A DNA stretch of 64,000 nucleotides from the NCBI GenBank assembly GCA_947493955.1, contig CANLSQ010000001.1, positions 1,736,001-1,800,000 on the forward strand, read 5' to 3'. The position numbers and the translations under genes are program-made. The DNA comes from an uncultured Sphingomonadaceae bacterium. GTDB taxonomy: Bacteria > Pseudomonadota > Alphaproteobacteria > Sphingomonadales > Sphingomonadaceae. Below the pieces are notes generated by a model, which was given only the letters and a program-made list of their open reading frames with translations, was not told where the DNA came from and searched no databases. Below are positions 1-9,310 of the stretch, one piece after another (positions within the stretch are counted from its first letter, which is position 1; each line of letters opens with the position of its first letter).

Positions 1-1
1 C

Positions 2-94
2 GACCGCAATGGCGGCAACAGAAGTCATGAGAAACAGTTGGCAAATGTGATCGCGGCCTATACGCAGCTTAAGGAATCACCAGATTTTAGTTAG
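2..94 (+). CDS. J-domain (DnaJ-like) protein, C-terminal end only
   Basis: The frame entering from the left edge encodes about 30 residues and stops with TAG at 92-94. It begins DRNGGN and continues with an alanine/lysine-rich helix ending in YTQLKES. This matches the end of a J domain just after the His-Pro of the HPD motif, followed by helices III/IV. A small J-domain protein directly upstream of cobS is a recurring arrangement in Alphaproteobacteria, which supports the call. J domains stimulate the ATPase of DnaK-type Hsp70s. The start lies outside the window, so full length and other domains cannot be judged. Confidence 0.72.
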   Translation, partial: DRNGGNRSHEKQLANVIAAYTQLKESPDFS

Positions 95-161
95 GTAATT
101 TTAGATAGTGGCTCTGGCTTTTTGTATTTCATAATGAGGCCGGAGTTTTCAAAGGACAAAC

Positions 162-1151
162 ATGACTGACATACCCAATACCCATCCCAGCGGCAGCGGC
201 GAAACCGTTTTGGACGCACCGGATCAAACCGTTGATGCGCGGGAAATGTTTGGCATTGATCTCGACATGCAGATCCCCTCGTTCAGTGAAAAGGATGAGC
301 GGGTTCCCGATCTGGATCCGTCCTATGTCTTTGATCAGGATACGACTGCCGCAATCCTTGCCGGTTTTGCCTTTAACCGCCGCGTGATGGTGCAGGGTTT
401 CCACGGCACTGGTAAATCAACTCATATTGAACAGGTCGCGGCGCGGCTCAACTGGCCATGTATCCGCATCAACCTTGATGCCCATATAAGCCGTATCGAT
501 CTTGTCGGCCGCGATGCCATTGTTTTGAAAGATGGTCAGCAGGTCACCGAATTCCGTGAAGGCTTGCTTCCATGGGCGCTCCAGACACCTACGGCCTTGG
601 TATTCGACGAATATGATGCCGGTCGCCCTGACGTGATGTTCGTGATCCAGCGTGTTCTTGAAGCCGAAGGCAAGCTGACCTTGCTCGACCAGAACCGGGT
701 CATTCGTCCGAACCCGAATTTCCGTCTTTTCGCAACCGCCAACACGGTCGGCCTCGGCGACACCAGCGGGCTTTATCACGGCACGCAGCAGATAAACCAG
801 GGCCAGATGGACCGCTGGAATATTGTTGTTACACTCAACTATCTGCCGGCTGCGACCGAGGCACAGGTCATTCTGTCCAAAGTCCCTGATACGGACGATA
901 AAACGGTGGAAAACATGATCAAGGTCGCCGACCTGTCACGTCAGGGTTTCGTCAACGGAGACATTTCCACCGTGATGAGCCCGCGGACCGTGATCAGCTG
1001 GGCCCAGAATGCCGCGATCTTCAACAATGTCGGCTTTGCCTTCCGTTTGAGTTTCCTCAACAAATGTGATGAAGCCGAACGGATGCTGGTCGCCGAATAT
1101 TATCAGCGGGTCTTTGGTGAAGATCTGCCGGAAAGTGTGGTTGGGGCTTAA
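162..1151 (+). CDS. cobS: CobS-type AAA+ ATPase (cobaltochelatase subunit CobS family)
   Basis: The 329-residue product has a MoxR/CobS-like AAA+ fold. The Walker A motif GFHGTGKS is at residues 79-86 and the Walker B motif ALVFDEYD is at about 145-152, followed by a sensor region ending FATANTVG. An AAAGGA ribosome binding site lies 5 bases before the ATG. In aerobic cobalamin synthesis CobS and CobT form the chaperone-like ring that drives CobN to insert cobalt into hydrogenobyrinate diamide. The partner CobT is two genes downstream (3481), but no cobN or other corrin gene is in the window. The pair could therefore serve another metal-insertion or remodelling job. The length is normal for CobS. 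Confidence 0.87.
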   Translation: MTDIPNTHPSGSGETVLDAPDQTVDAREMFGIDLDMQIPSFSEKDERVPDLDPSYVFDQDTTAAILAGFAFNRRVMVQGFHGTGKSTHIEQVAARLNWPCIRINLDAHISRIDLVGRDAIVLKDGQQVTEFREGLLPWALQTPTALVFDEYDAGRPDVMFVIQRVLEAEGKLTLLDQNRVIRPNPNFRLFATANTVGLGDTSGLYHGTQQINQGQMDRWNIVVTLNYLPAATEAQVILSKVPDTDDKTVENMIKVADLSRQGFVNGDISTVMSPRTVISWAQNAAIFNNVGFAFRLSFLNKCDEAERMLVAEYYQRVFGEDLPESVVGA

Positions 1152-1278
1152 ATCCGCTTCATTTCGGGTTCACTCATTGATGAACATATAGGTCTCTTCG
1201 GTTCACGAGGAGGGCTGAACATGGTTGTCCGAAATTGTTTCTCGCATTTTGTGTGTTACTAGTATAATACAGTAAGTA

Positions 1279-3399
1279 ATGCTGGATAAGACATCCCACC
1301 CTTATGCGCCGCGCCGGCGCTGGTATTGGCCTTTTGGCCGCAAAGCGCCCGTGGAAACTATATTCTACGAACCTTATGGCAATGCCCTGCCTCCGCATTT
1401 GCAGGACGAACCGCTTGCCCCGCTTAAAAAACCGCGCGGAAAATGGTGGTGGTTCAGTCGCGGGCTGGCGGCGGTTCTGTTTCTCTTCATATTGCTGATC
1501 GCCTGGCTGGCGATTACGGCACCATTGTCGAAATCCCTGCAACCGATCGCACCGCCACAAATTACCCTGCTCACCTCTGATGGCCAGCCGATTGCGCGCA
1601 ATGGTGCGGTGGTGGATGAACCGGTCAAAGTTGGAGAATTGCCCGATCATGTCGTCAACGCCTTTCTCGCGATTGAAGACCGGCGATTCTATTCCCATTG
1701 GGGCGTCGACCCGCGCGGCCTTGCGCGTGCGGCATGGAGCAATGCCACCGGCAGCGGCATGACACAGGGCGGCAGCACGATTACGCAGCAGCTCGCCAAA
1801 CTTACCTTCCTCACACCAGAGCGCAGCCTGACCCGCAAAGCGCGCGAAATGCTGATCGCTTTCTGGATGGAAGCACGGCTGTCGAAGGATGAAATCCTTG
1901 AGCGCTACCTGTCCAACGTCTATTTTGGCGACAATGTCTACGGCCTGCGTGCCGCTTCGCTGCATTACTATTATCGCAAGCCGGAAAACCTGAAACCGGA
2001 GCAGGCGATCATGCTGGCCGGGCTGGTGCAGGCCCCTTCCCGCCTTGCGCCGACCCGTAACCCCGATCTTGCCGCCAAACGGGCCAAGCTCGTCAAATCA
2101 GCGATGGTGGCGGCTGGTTTTCTGGACCAGAAAGAAGCCGATAGTCTGCCCAATCCGATACTGGATGTGCGGGCCAAGAACACGGTTCCTACGGGCACTT
2201 ACTTTGCCGACTGGGCGATGCCGAGGGCCAGGGCTCTTTCGGAGATGAGCTATAGCAAGCTGACGCTAACCACGACGCTGGATTCGCGGTTGCAGCGGAT
2301 TGCCAACAATGTTGTTGGCCGCGCACCGCTGGGCAAAGCGCAGGTTGCGCTGGTGGCAATGCGGCCCGACGGCGAGGTCGTCGCAATGATTGGTGGACGT
2401 GATTATAAGGAATCCGCCTTTAACCGGGTGACTCAGGCAAAACGCCAGCCGGGATCGACCTTCAAGCTGTTCGTCTGGCTTGCGGCATTGCGCACCGATA
2501 TCCGGCCGGACGATATGGTCGATGACAGTCCCATCACCAAAGGCGGCTATCTACCGAAAAATGCCGGGGAGAAATATCGCGGCGAAATCACTTTGAAAGA
2601 AGCGCTCGCCAAGTCCAGCAATGTTGCGGCAGTGCGTCTGTTCGGCCAAGTCGGCGACAAGGCTGTTATTCGCGAAGCCAGAAATCTCGGCGTCACATCA
2701 AAACTGGCGGAGGATGATCCCAGTCTGGCGCTCGGCACATCAACGATGACACTCCTGGAATTGACTGCCGCCTACGCAGGCGTTGCCGGCAACAGCTGGC
2801 CGGTCAAACCTTATGCCTTCAAAAAGAAAGAGCAAAGCTGGGTCGAGTGGCTGTTCGACTGGCCGGGCCGCTATGGCAATAACACCCATGAACGGATGGA
2901 AGACATGTTGCGTACGGCTGTCAACGAAGGTACGGGCCGTAATGCCCAACTGTCCATTCCCAACTACGGCAAAACCGGCACCAGCCAGAATAATCGCGAT
3001 GCCCTATTTGTTGGTTATGCAGGCGATCTGGTTGTGGGCGTGTGGATTGGCAATGATGACAATAGCCCGCTTAAAGGCGTAAACGGCGGCGGCGTTCCTG
3101 CACGCATCTGGCGGGATTTCATGCGTCAGGCAGTGCAAGGCGCTGGGCCCGTTAGCAAGCCCAAACCAGCCCGCAAGCCGGATCCTGACGGACCGGTCAA
3201 ACCGTTGGACGTGCCGGATACTGACGATTTGCAGGATGTGCCGATCGATCTTGGCGAATCCGAAATCCGGATCAACGGTGAGGATGGCGTTTCAATCTCC
3301 ACGGAGATTGGCGGTATTCCCCTTGATCTGCGTCTTGATAATGATGGTATGGCCATCGAAAGTCGGCGCGAAGAGACACCTGCCGCTACGGATCGTTAA
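1279..3399 (+). CDS. Bifunctional penicillin-binding protein (GT51 transglycosylase + transpeptidase), PBP1A type
   Basis: The 706-residue class A PBP polymerises lipid II and cross-links peptidoglycan in the periplasm. A basic, proline-rich cytoplasmic tail is followed by one membrane helix at about residues 60-82. The GT51 domain has the catalytic glutamate in AIEDRRFYSHWG (E133) and the GGSTITQQLAK signature. The transpeptidase domain has SxxK at S393-TFK, SxN as KSSN, and KTG at K565-TG. The tail after about 640 is acidic and low complexity. The gene sits between cobS and cobT, an unusual position. The start is the ATG at 1279. No good Shine-Dalgarno site is seen, so a slightly different start is possible. 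Confidence 0.9.
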   Translation: MLDKTSHPYAPRRRWYWPFGRKAPVETIFYEPYGNALPPHLQDEPLAPLKKPRGKWWWFSRGLAAVLFLFILLIAWLAITAPLSKSLQPIAPPQITLLTSDGQPIARNGAVVDEPVKVGELPDHVVNAFLAIEDRRFYSHWGVDPRGLARAAWSNATGSGMTQGGSTITQQLAKLTFLTPERSLTRKAREMLIAFWMEARLSKDEILERYLSNVYFGDNVYGLRAASLHYYYRKPENLKPEQAIMLAGLVQAPSRLAPTRNPDLAAKRAKLVKSAMVAAGFLDQKEADSLPNPILDVRAKNTVPTGTYFADWAMPRARALSEMSYSKLTLTTTLDSRLQRIANNVVGRAPLGKAQVALVAMRPDGEVVAMIGGRDYKESAFNRVTQAKRQPGSTFKLFVWLAALRTDIRPDDMVDDSPITKGGYLPKNAGEKYRGEITLKEALAKSSNVAAVRLFGQVGDKAVIREARNLGVTSKLAEDDPSLALGTSTMTLLELTAAYAGVAGNSWPVKPYAFKKKEQSWVEWLFDWPGRYGNNTHERMEDMLRTAVNEGTGRNAQLSIPNYGKTGTSQNNRDALFVGYAGDLVVGVWIGNDDNSPLKGVNGGGVPARIWRDFMRQAVQGAGPVSKPKPARKPDPDGPVKPLDVPDTDDLQDVPIDLGESEIRINGEDGVSISTEIGGIPLDLRLDNDGMAIESRREETPAATDR

Positions 3400-3480
3400 G
3401 AAGCAACGCTATCCCTACCAAAAAGGTGGAATTTAGACCTTTGATTCCCCTTAAGTTTGCGCTTATGGCTGTTGTCTTCT

Positions 3481-5310
3481 ATGGCTGACCGTTCCAAACT
3501 TGATGATCTGAAAGACGTGCTCGGCGGCGCCGCGCGCGCCATGTCCCACGAACCTGAAGTGGAGCTGGCTTACACCGCAGAAGCGCCTTCGCAATCCGGA
3601 CAACATCTCAAGGTGCCGATGCCGGCACGCGATCTTCCACCCGATCAGGTTGCCCAGGCCCGTGGTTTTGCCGACAGTTTCGCGCTGAAACTGCGTTATC
3701 ATGACGAAGGCCGTCACCGCAAAAATGCGCCGCAAGAGGCCGTTGCCCGGGCATGTTTTGATGCTCTGGAACAGGTGCGGACCGATGCGCTGGGATCGCG
3801 CAATATGAAGGGCGTGAACGGCAATCTTGATGCAGCGCTGGAAATGCGCATGCGGTCGGATCCGATTTCCCGCGCTCAGAATCGCGATGAAGTTCCAATC
3901 TCGACGGCACTCGCCTTGCTTGCCCGCGAAAAGCTGACCGGCGAAGCGCCGCCGGAATCGACCTTGAAGGGTGTCGAGATGCTACGCGAGTGGATTGAGG
4001 AAGGCGCAGGTGCCGATCTCGATGGTCTAAATCTCACACTCGATGATCAGGAGAGCTTTGCAAAACTCTCCACGCAGTTACTGGAACATCTCGACCTCAT
4101 CAACAGCGACGATGAAACTTCGGACGCCGATGACAATGATGACGATTCTGATGAAGATAGCGAAGATCAGGACGATGATGGCGCCGATGATGAAGCCACT
4201 GGCGATCAGGGGCAGCAGGACATGCGCTCCGAACAGTCCGAGGATGATGCACAGGATAGCGAAAGCGAACTGAACGCCGAAGAAATGGAAGAAGGCGCGG
4301 AAGAGGAAATGGGCGATGCCGGTGATGATGGCATGATGCCGGTCCGCCCCAATCGCCCGATGTCCGATCTGCCGCCCGGATTTGACTATGCGCCGTGGAC
4401 CGAAAAATATGACGAGATCATCAGCGCGACCGAATTGTGCGATGAAGAAGAGCTTACCCGGCTACGCGCGTTTCTCGACCAGCAGCTAACCAATTTGCAA
4501 GGCGCGGTAACCAAGCTTGCCAATCGCTTGCAACGCCGCCTGATGGCGCAGCAGAACCGCAGCTGGGATTTCGATCAGGAAGAAGGCATGCTGGATGCCG
4601 CCCGCCTCGCCCGCGTGGTCAGCAATCCGGCGCACAGCCTGTCCTACAAGGTCGAACGCGAGACCGATTTCCGCGATACAGTGGTTACTCTGCTGATAGA
4701 CAATAGCGGCTCGATGCGCGGCCGGCCGATCAGCATTGCTGCGATCAGCGCCGATATCATGGCCCGCACACTGGAACGTTGCGGCGTCAAAACCGAGATT
4801 CTCGGCTTCACCACTCGTGCATGGAAAGGCGGTCAGTGCCGCGAAAGCTGGCTGGCGGCGGATCGCCCGGCCAATCCCGGTAGGCTCAACGACCTGCGCC
4901 ACATCATCTACAAACAGGCAGATGAACCGTGGCGACGGGCACGCAAAAATCTTGGCCTGATGATGCGCGAAGGGTTACTCAAAGAAAATATCGACGGCGA
5001 GGCATTGCTCTGGGCGCATAATCGCCTGATCGGACGGCCCGAAGAACGTCGGATATTGATGGTCATTTCCGATGGCGCGCCGGTGGATGATTCAACCCTT
5101 TCAGTGAACCATGGTGCCTATCTGGAAAATCATCTTCGCAAAGTCATCGACTGGATCGAGAGTCGTTCGCCGGTGCAGCTAGTTGCGATCGGCATCGGCC
5201 ACGACGTGACCCGCTATTACAAGCGAGCTGTCACCATCATGGATGCGGAGCAGCTGGGCGGCACTATGGTCGAACAACTGGCCGGACTTTTTGACGAGGA
5301 AACAAAATGA
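3481..5310 (+). CDS. cobT: CobT-type VWA protein (cobaltochelatase subunit CobT family)
   Basis: The product is 609 residues. The N-terminal CobT domain (to about 200) is followed by a very acidic Asp/Glu-rich linker (about 205-300) and a C-terminal von Willebrand A domain. The VWA domain has a complete MIDAS in [11 protein letters not shown] (D407, S409, S411). CobT partners with the CobS AAA+ ring and delivers the assembly to CobN. I chose the ATG at 3481 (MADRSKLDD) over an in-frame TTG at 3457, because the eight extra residues look like untranslated leader and CobT proteins start close to this segment. The stop overlaps the nitroreductase start by 4 bases, suggesting coupling. Confidence 0.87.
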   Translation: MADRSKLDDLKDVLGGAARAMSHEPEVELAYTAEAPSQSGQHLKVPMPARDLPPDQVAQARGFADSFALKLRYHDEGRHRKNAPQEAVARACFDALEQVRTDALGSRNMKGVNGNLDAALEMRMRSDPISRAQNRDEVPISTALALLAREKLTGEAPPESTLKGVEMLREWIEEGAGADLDGLNLTLDDQESFAKLSTQLLEHLDLINSDDETSDADDNDDDSDEDSEDQDDDGADDEATGDQGQQDMRSEQSEDDAQDSESELNAEEMEEGAEEEMGDAGDDGMMPVRPNRPMSDLPPGFDYAPWTEKYDEIISATELCDEEELTRLRAFLDQQLTNLQGAVTKLANRLQRRLMAQQNRSWDFDQEEGMLDAARLARVVSNPAHSLSYKVERETDFRDTVVTLLIDNSGSMRGRPISIAAISADIMARTLERCGVKTEILGFTTRAWKGGQCRESWLAADRPANPGRLNDLRHIIYKQADEPWRRARKNLGLMMREGLLKENIDGEALLWAHNRLIGRPEERRILMVISDGAPVDDSTLSVNHGAYLENHLRKVIDWIESRSPVQLVAIGIGHDVTRYYKRAVTIMDAEQLGGTMVEQLAGLFDEETK

Positions 5311-5978
5311 ACGTAACCGAAGCTGTTAAATCCCGACGTTCCGTCCGCCAGTTTCTCGACAAGCCCGTTGATCAGAAAACACTCCAGAAAATCCTGGAAA
5401 CCGCAGCCCGCTCACCATCAGGCGGCAACACCCAGCCATGGAATGCCATTGTTGTCGGTGGCGATGAGCTGACGCGGATTGCAGATGCCATCAAGGCCAA
5501 AGTTCCGACGGCGCCAGCCGGTGAGAATATGGAATATGACATCTACCCCAAAGATCTGGAAGGGCGCTACGAAGAACAGCGCAAGGGCGTCGGCAAGGCG
5601 ATGTTCGACTCTCTGAAAATTCCCCGCGAAGATGGTGGCGCGCGGATCAAGCAGATGATGGCCAACTGGGACAGTTTTGGTGCACCAGTGCAGCTGTTCA
5701 CCTATACCCGCAAATATATGGGGCCGCCGCAATGGTCAGATATGGGGATGTGGCTGCAAACCGTGATGCTGCTGCTCCGCGAAGAAGGTCTGGACAGTTG
5801 CCCACAGGAAATCTGGGCGATGTATGGAACTTATATGCGCGAACTGCTCGGCATTGACGATGACCACATTTTCTTTTGTGGAATGGCCATCGGATATCGT
5901 GATCCGGATGCGCCCATTAACAATTTCGACGTACCGCGGGTTCCCTTGTCCGAAAATGTAAAATTTGTTGGATTTTAG
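5307..5978 (+). CDS. Nitroreductase family FMN oxidoreductase
   Basis: The 223-residue nitroreductase-fold flavoprotein opens with the family signature RRSVRQF, followed by an [12 protein letters not shown] segment. These segments bind the FMN phosphate and isoalloxazine. The family reduces nitro groups, quinones or enoates with NAD(P)H; the natural substrate cannot be told from sequence. The ATG lies inside the cobT stop (ATGA), so it is probably translated with cobT. A role linked to corrin or flavin metabolism (compare the BluB branch of the family) is only a contextual guess. I see no BluB-specific features. Confidence 0.85.
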   Translation: MNVTEAVKSRRSVRQFLDKPVDQKTLQKILETAARSPSGGNTQPWNAIVVGGDELTRIADAIKAKVPTAPAGENMEYDIYPKDLEGRYEEQRKGVGKAMFDSLKIPREDGGARIKQMMANWDSFGAPVQLFTYTRKYMGPPQWSDMGMWLQTVMLLLREEGLDSCPQEIWAMYGTYMRELLGIDDDHIFFCGMAIGYRDPDAPINNFDVPRVPLSENVKFVGF

Positions 5979-6022
5979 AATATCTAATCATCTGAATAAA
6001 AAAGATTATTTTCTAAACTGTC

Positions 6023-6052
6023 TCAGAAAGTGACGATCGTCACCCTTTCTGA
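6023..6052. promoter_or_regulatory. CRP-like inverted-repeat operator upstream of the CHAT/cyclase operon
   Basis: The core at 6030-6043 is GTGACGATCGTCAC, a perfect 14-base palindrome with the GTGA-N6-TCAC arrangement of the CRP site. Outer arms TCAGAAA (6023-6029) and TTTCTGA (6046-6052) extend the dyad, offset by two bases. It lies about 135 bases before the start of the CHAT gene, whose operon includes an adenylate cyclase. There is no T-run after it, which argues against a terminator. Assignment to a CRP/FNR-family regulator is inference. Confidence 0.5.
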
Positions 6053-6184
6053 CCGGCTGTGTCGATAAATTACTATACCAGAATCGGAAAATTCGCTTAT
6101 GGATATTCATGAGGGATTTTTCGGGTCGCAATAGAATAGCTTAGCCGTAATGGATAAGCCTTCTTGGGGTATTGTGGGGAATAT

Positions 6185-9100
6185 ATGATCCGTCCGAGAG
6201 ATTTTCGCTTGCCTATACTGGCATTGCTTCCAGCATTGACACTGGCTGCAACATCATCCGTTGCTCACGCGCAAGGCATGCCCGTGGCACTGCGCGACAG
6301 TTTCCCTATTGGTTCAGGCGACGGGACACTTTGCCAAGTTCAGGACAGAAGCCTTGAAAATAAAGCAAAGCGAAGCATTTTTGACCGCACTTGGGCGGTC
6401 GTCTGCCGCGATTCCGCGCGTCCGGTCGGTAACGTCTATGCTTTTCGTGCACCAGAAGACAATGTCCTTATCCGCATCGCCAAATCTCGCAAAGATTCGA
6501 TCACCTGCGGCCAGGACGCAGCGCAAGATAGCATCGACGGCATCAGCCGGAATATCTGCAAACTTTCCAACGAACCGGTCAGCTATTCAATATTCCGGGA
6601 AGAGCGCGGTAATGTTACTTATGTCGCAGAGGGCCTGACCGTTTATGACAGTGCAACGCTTTTGGCGCTAAAGTCTGTCATGGCGGACAAGATTATCAAA
6701 GGCCGGATCGACGTTGCATCTACGTCTATCGAAGATCCTTTCGCGTTTGCAAGGGTACAGGCGTTAACATTAAAGCCCGAACTGGCACTGGCAGAGGGTT
6801 ATCGCCGTAATCTGAGCGGCAATTATGCCGAAGCTGCGGCGTTTTTTGAGACCTTGCAACAGCGCACCGCCGGTTTGGATGATCAGGATATCAATCCCGA
6901 AGAATATTATATCAATCGCGCCCTGCAAAAATCGAACCTTGGCGAATTTGCAGAAGCAGACGAATTATTTGAACAAGCCCGATCAGTGATATCGGACAAT
7001 GTCGTGAACCAGAAATTGCTACGTAATTTTGAAGGCATACATCTGCTGAATCAGGGGCGTTATGAAGAGGCAGTCGATCGCATAAATCTGCCCGTCAAAG
7101 CGTTGAAAACGCAGCAAGATGCACTGATTTCCAACCTCACCATCACGGCGCCCATTGCAACCCGGTTGAACAGTGACAGCAAAGCATCCAGTTTACTCGG
7201 TTTCAATGATGATCTAAAACTCACCCAGCAGGAGCGCGCGGAGATTATTGATGCGCAGGCCCTGCAGTTGATTGGCACGGCCCAGCGCATCAAGGGAGAT
7301 GCCGATACCGCTCAGCGTTTGCTGACCACCGCCTATAACCGGGCCGTTGCGGTTCGCGACGGACGGGTCACCTCCATCACACGGCTGCGGACACAGATAT
7401 TGTCGGAACTGGCCCTGATCTCCGAAGCAGAGGGCGAATTTAGCAATGCGGAGCAGCTTCTACGCAATGCTCTGGAGCTGGTGGAACTGCAGTATCCCGA
7501 GACCCGCGCCGTCAATGCCGCCAAAGCAAAGCTGGCCAGCTATTTATTGCGCCGCAACAAACAAGATGAAGCACAGCAATTATATCGCGAAGTCGTCGAC
7601 AGTTCGCTGGGTAAGCGCAGCGCGATCACGGGTATTGCCAATCAGCTTGGCCCCTATTTCAAGCTGCTGAGCGATGATCCGAATTCTGCAGCAGAGTTCT
7701 TCAAAGCCGCTCAGGTTCTGGTCCGGCCCGGCGTTGCCGAAACCCAGGCAGCGTTATCCCGAGAGCTTAGCGGCGGCACCGACGAAGCAGCGCGTCTGTT
7801 TCGGCAATCCAACAATCTTGACCGCAGCATCGAAAGACTGCGCATGCGCTTCACCGCTTTGGGCAAGGTGGAACAAAATGCAGGAACACGGCGACGCCGT
7901 GCCGATCTGGCTGCTGAGATAGAGGAACTGGAGCGAAGCCAGCAGCTCACAATTGTCAGCCTGTCGCAATTTCCACAATATCGTGCTGTTGCGGGAAGCT
8001 CTATCAGCCTCACCGATTTGCGGGCATCTATGACACCTTCTGAAGCCTATCTACGCATGGCGATTGTCGGCGATGACATATTCATGCTCTACGCAGATCA
8101 AGAGTTTGCCACCGCCTATAAATCGGCCTTGAGTGCCAGTGCACTGGATCAGCAAGTAGACCTTTTGCGTGCCTCCATCTCCGTTTTTGAAAATGGACAA
8201 TATGTCACTTATCCATTTGACATAGAAACGTCCCGAAAACTCTACAAAGCACTTTTGGATCCCATGGCACAGCGACTGGCATCAAAAAGTCATCTGATCT
8301 TTGAACCAGATGGAGCGATGCTGCGCCTGCCGATCAATTTGCTGGTCGCTGATGACAATTCCGTCTCACAATATCTGGAGCGGATCGAGCAGCCAGATGG
8401 CGATCCGTTCGACTATACCGGCGTTCGGTGGCTGGGCGGCGATATCAATGTCAGCACTGCGGTTTCCGCACGCGGTTTTACCGAAGCACGCAAGGCCCCA
8501 ATTTCCGGTGCATCCCGGCAGTATCTTGGCCTCGGCAGTAATCAGCCGGTTCTGGCCAATACCCGAATAGGCGGCGTTCGAGCGTCAGCTAAAGGCCTTG
8601 ATGCCAGTTGCAATTGGGCTCTCGATGAATGGAACAAGCCCATTTCGGACGCGGAACTTTACCAGGCACGCTCGATAATTGGTCAGAATGGTTCCGAAGT
8701 ACTTACCGGCACAGCTTTTTCCGATGACCAAATTTTGGCAAAACCCGATATTTCCGAATATCGCATTCTTCACTTCGCTACCCACGGGCTGGTAACCGCT
8801 CCGCGACCATCCTGCCCGGCCAAACCGGCGTTGCTGACGTCTTTTGGCGGCGAGGATTCGGACGGTCTATTGGCTTTTGACGAGATATTCGATCTGAAGC
8901 TGGATGCTGATATTGTCATTCTTTCAGCCTGCGACACAGCCGGCAAGGCCAGCATCCGCGCTACACGCGAAGCTGGTGTGAGCAGTGGCGGAGGCACCGC
9001 GCTGGATGGTCTGGTCCGGTCATTCATTGGTGCCGGTAGCCGTTCGGTGTTGGCCAGTCATTGGCCCGCGCCTGACGATTTCAAGGCAACCGAGCGCCTA

Positions 9101-9310
9101 ATTGGCGGCTTGTTTGAGGACGGAAAAGGACAATCGATCGCGACGGCACTGCGTGTTTCACAAAAAAAACTCATGGATGATCCGATAACGTCGCATCCTT
9201 ATTACTGGTCCGGCTTTGCCATTATCGGTGACGGATCAAGACCGTTTTTGCCGGACAATCAGACCGCAAATGCAGCAACCACAACATCATCGGCTTCCAT
9301 CTTGAAATAA
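6185..9310 (+). CDS. Exported TPR protein with C-terminal CHAT (caspase-like) protease domain
   Basis: The 1041-residue product starts at an ATG 5-7 bases after a GTGGGGA site; an upstream in-frame TTG at 6164 was rejected. A signal peptide ends around SSVAHAQ (residue 30), so it is probably periplasmic. TPR-like helical repeats follow at about 190-460. The C-terminal third is a CHAT domain with the catalytic pair His867 in HFATHG and Cys916 in SACDTAG, plus the conserved ASHWP segment near the end. CHAT proteins are caspase/separase-like proteases. The stop overlaps the cyclase start by one base (TAATG). The downstream TPS genes suggest it acts on secretion or processing of the exoprotein. 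The domain call is firm, the role inferred. Confidence 0.88.
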   Translation: MIRPRDFRLPILALLPALTLAATSSVAHAQGMPVALRDSFPIGSGDGTLCQVQDRSLENKAKRSIFDRTWAVVCRDSARPVGNVYAFRAPEDNVLIRIAKSRKDSITCGQDAAQDSIDGISRNICKLSNEPVSYSIFREERGNVTYVAEGLTVYDSATLLALKSVMADKIIKGRIDVASTSIEDPFAFARVQALTLKPELALAEGYRRNLSGNYAEAAAFFETLQQRTAGLDDQDINPEEYYINRALQKSNLGEFAEADELFEQARSVISDNVVNQKLLRNFEGIHLLNQGRYEEAVDRINLPVKALKTQQDALISNLTITAPIATRLNSDSKASSLLGFNDDLKLTQQERAEIIDAQALQLIGTAQRIKGDADTAQRLLTTAYNRAVAVRDGRVTSITRLRTQILSELALISEAEGEFSNAEQLLRNALELVELQYPETRAVNAAKAKLASYLLRRNKQDEAQQLYREVVDSSLGKRSAITGIANQLGPYFKLLSDDPNSAAEFFKAAQVLVRPGVAETQAALSRELSGGTDEAARLFRQSNNLDRSIERLRMRFTALGKVEQNAGTRRRRADLAAEIEELERSQQLTIVSLSQFPQYRAVAGSSISLTDLRASMTPSEAYLRMAIVGDDIFMLYADQEFATAYKSALSASALDQQVDLLRASISVFENGQYVTYPFDIETSRKLYKALLDPMAQRLASKSHLIFEPDGAMLRLPINLLVADDNSVSQYLERIEQPDGDPFDYTGVRWLGGDINVSTAVSARGFTEARKAPISGASRQYLGLGSNQPVLANTRIGGVRASAKGLDASCNWALDEWNKPISDAELYQARSIIGQNGSEVLTGTAFSDDQILAKPDISEYRILHFATHGLVTAPRPSCPAKPALLTSFGGEDSDGLLAFDEIFDLKLDADIVILSACDTAGKASIRATREAGVSSGGGTALDGLVRSFIGAGSRSVLASHWPAPDDFKATERLIGGLFEDGKGQSIATALRVSQKKLMDDPITSHPYYWSGFAIIGDGSRPFLPDNQTANAATTTSSASILK

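Noticed and set aside
1235-1268. TATAAT at 1263-1268 as a promoter for the penicillin-binding protein
   Set aside because: A transcript would start only a few bases before the ATG, and the best -35 (TTGTTT at 1235) is 22 bases away, too far.
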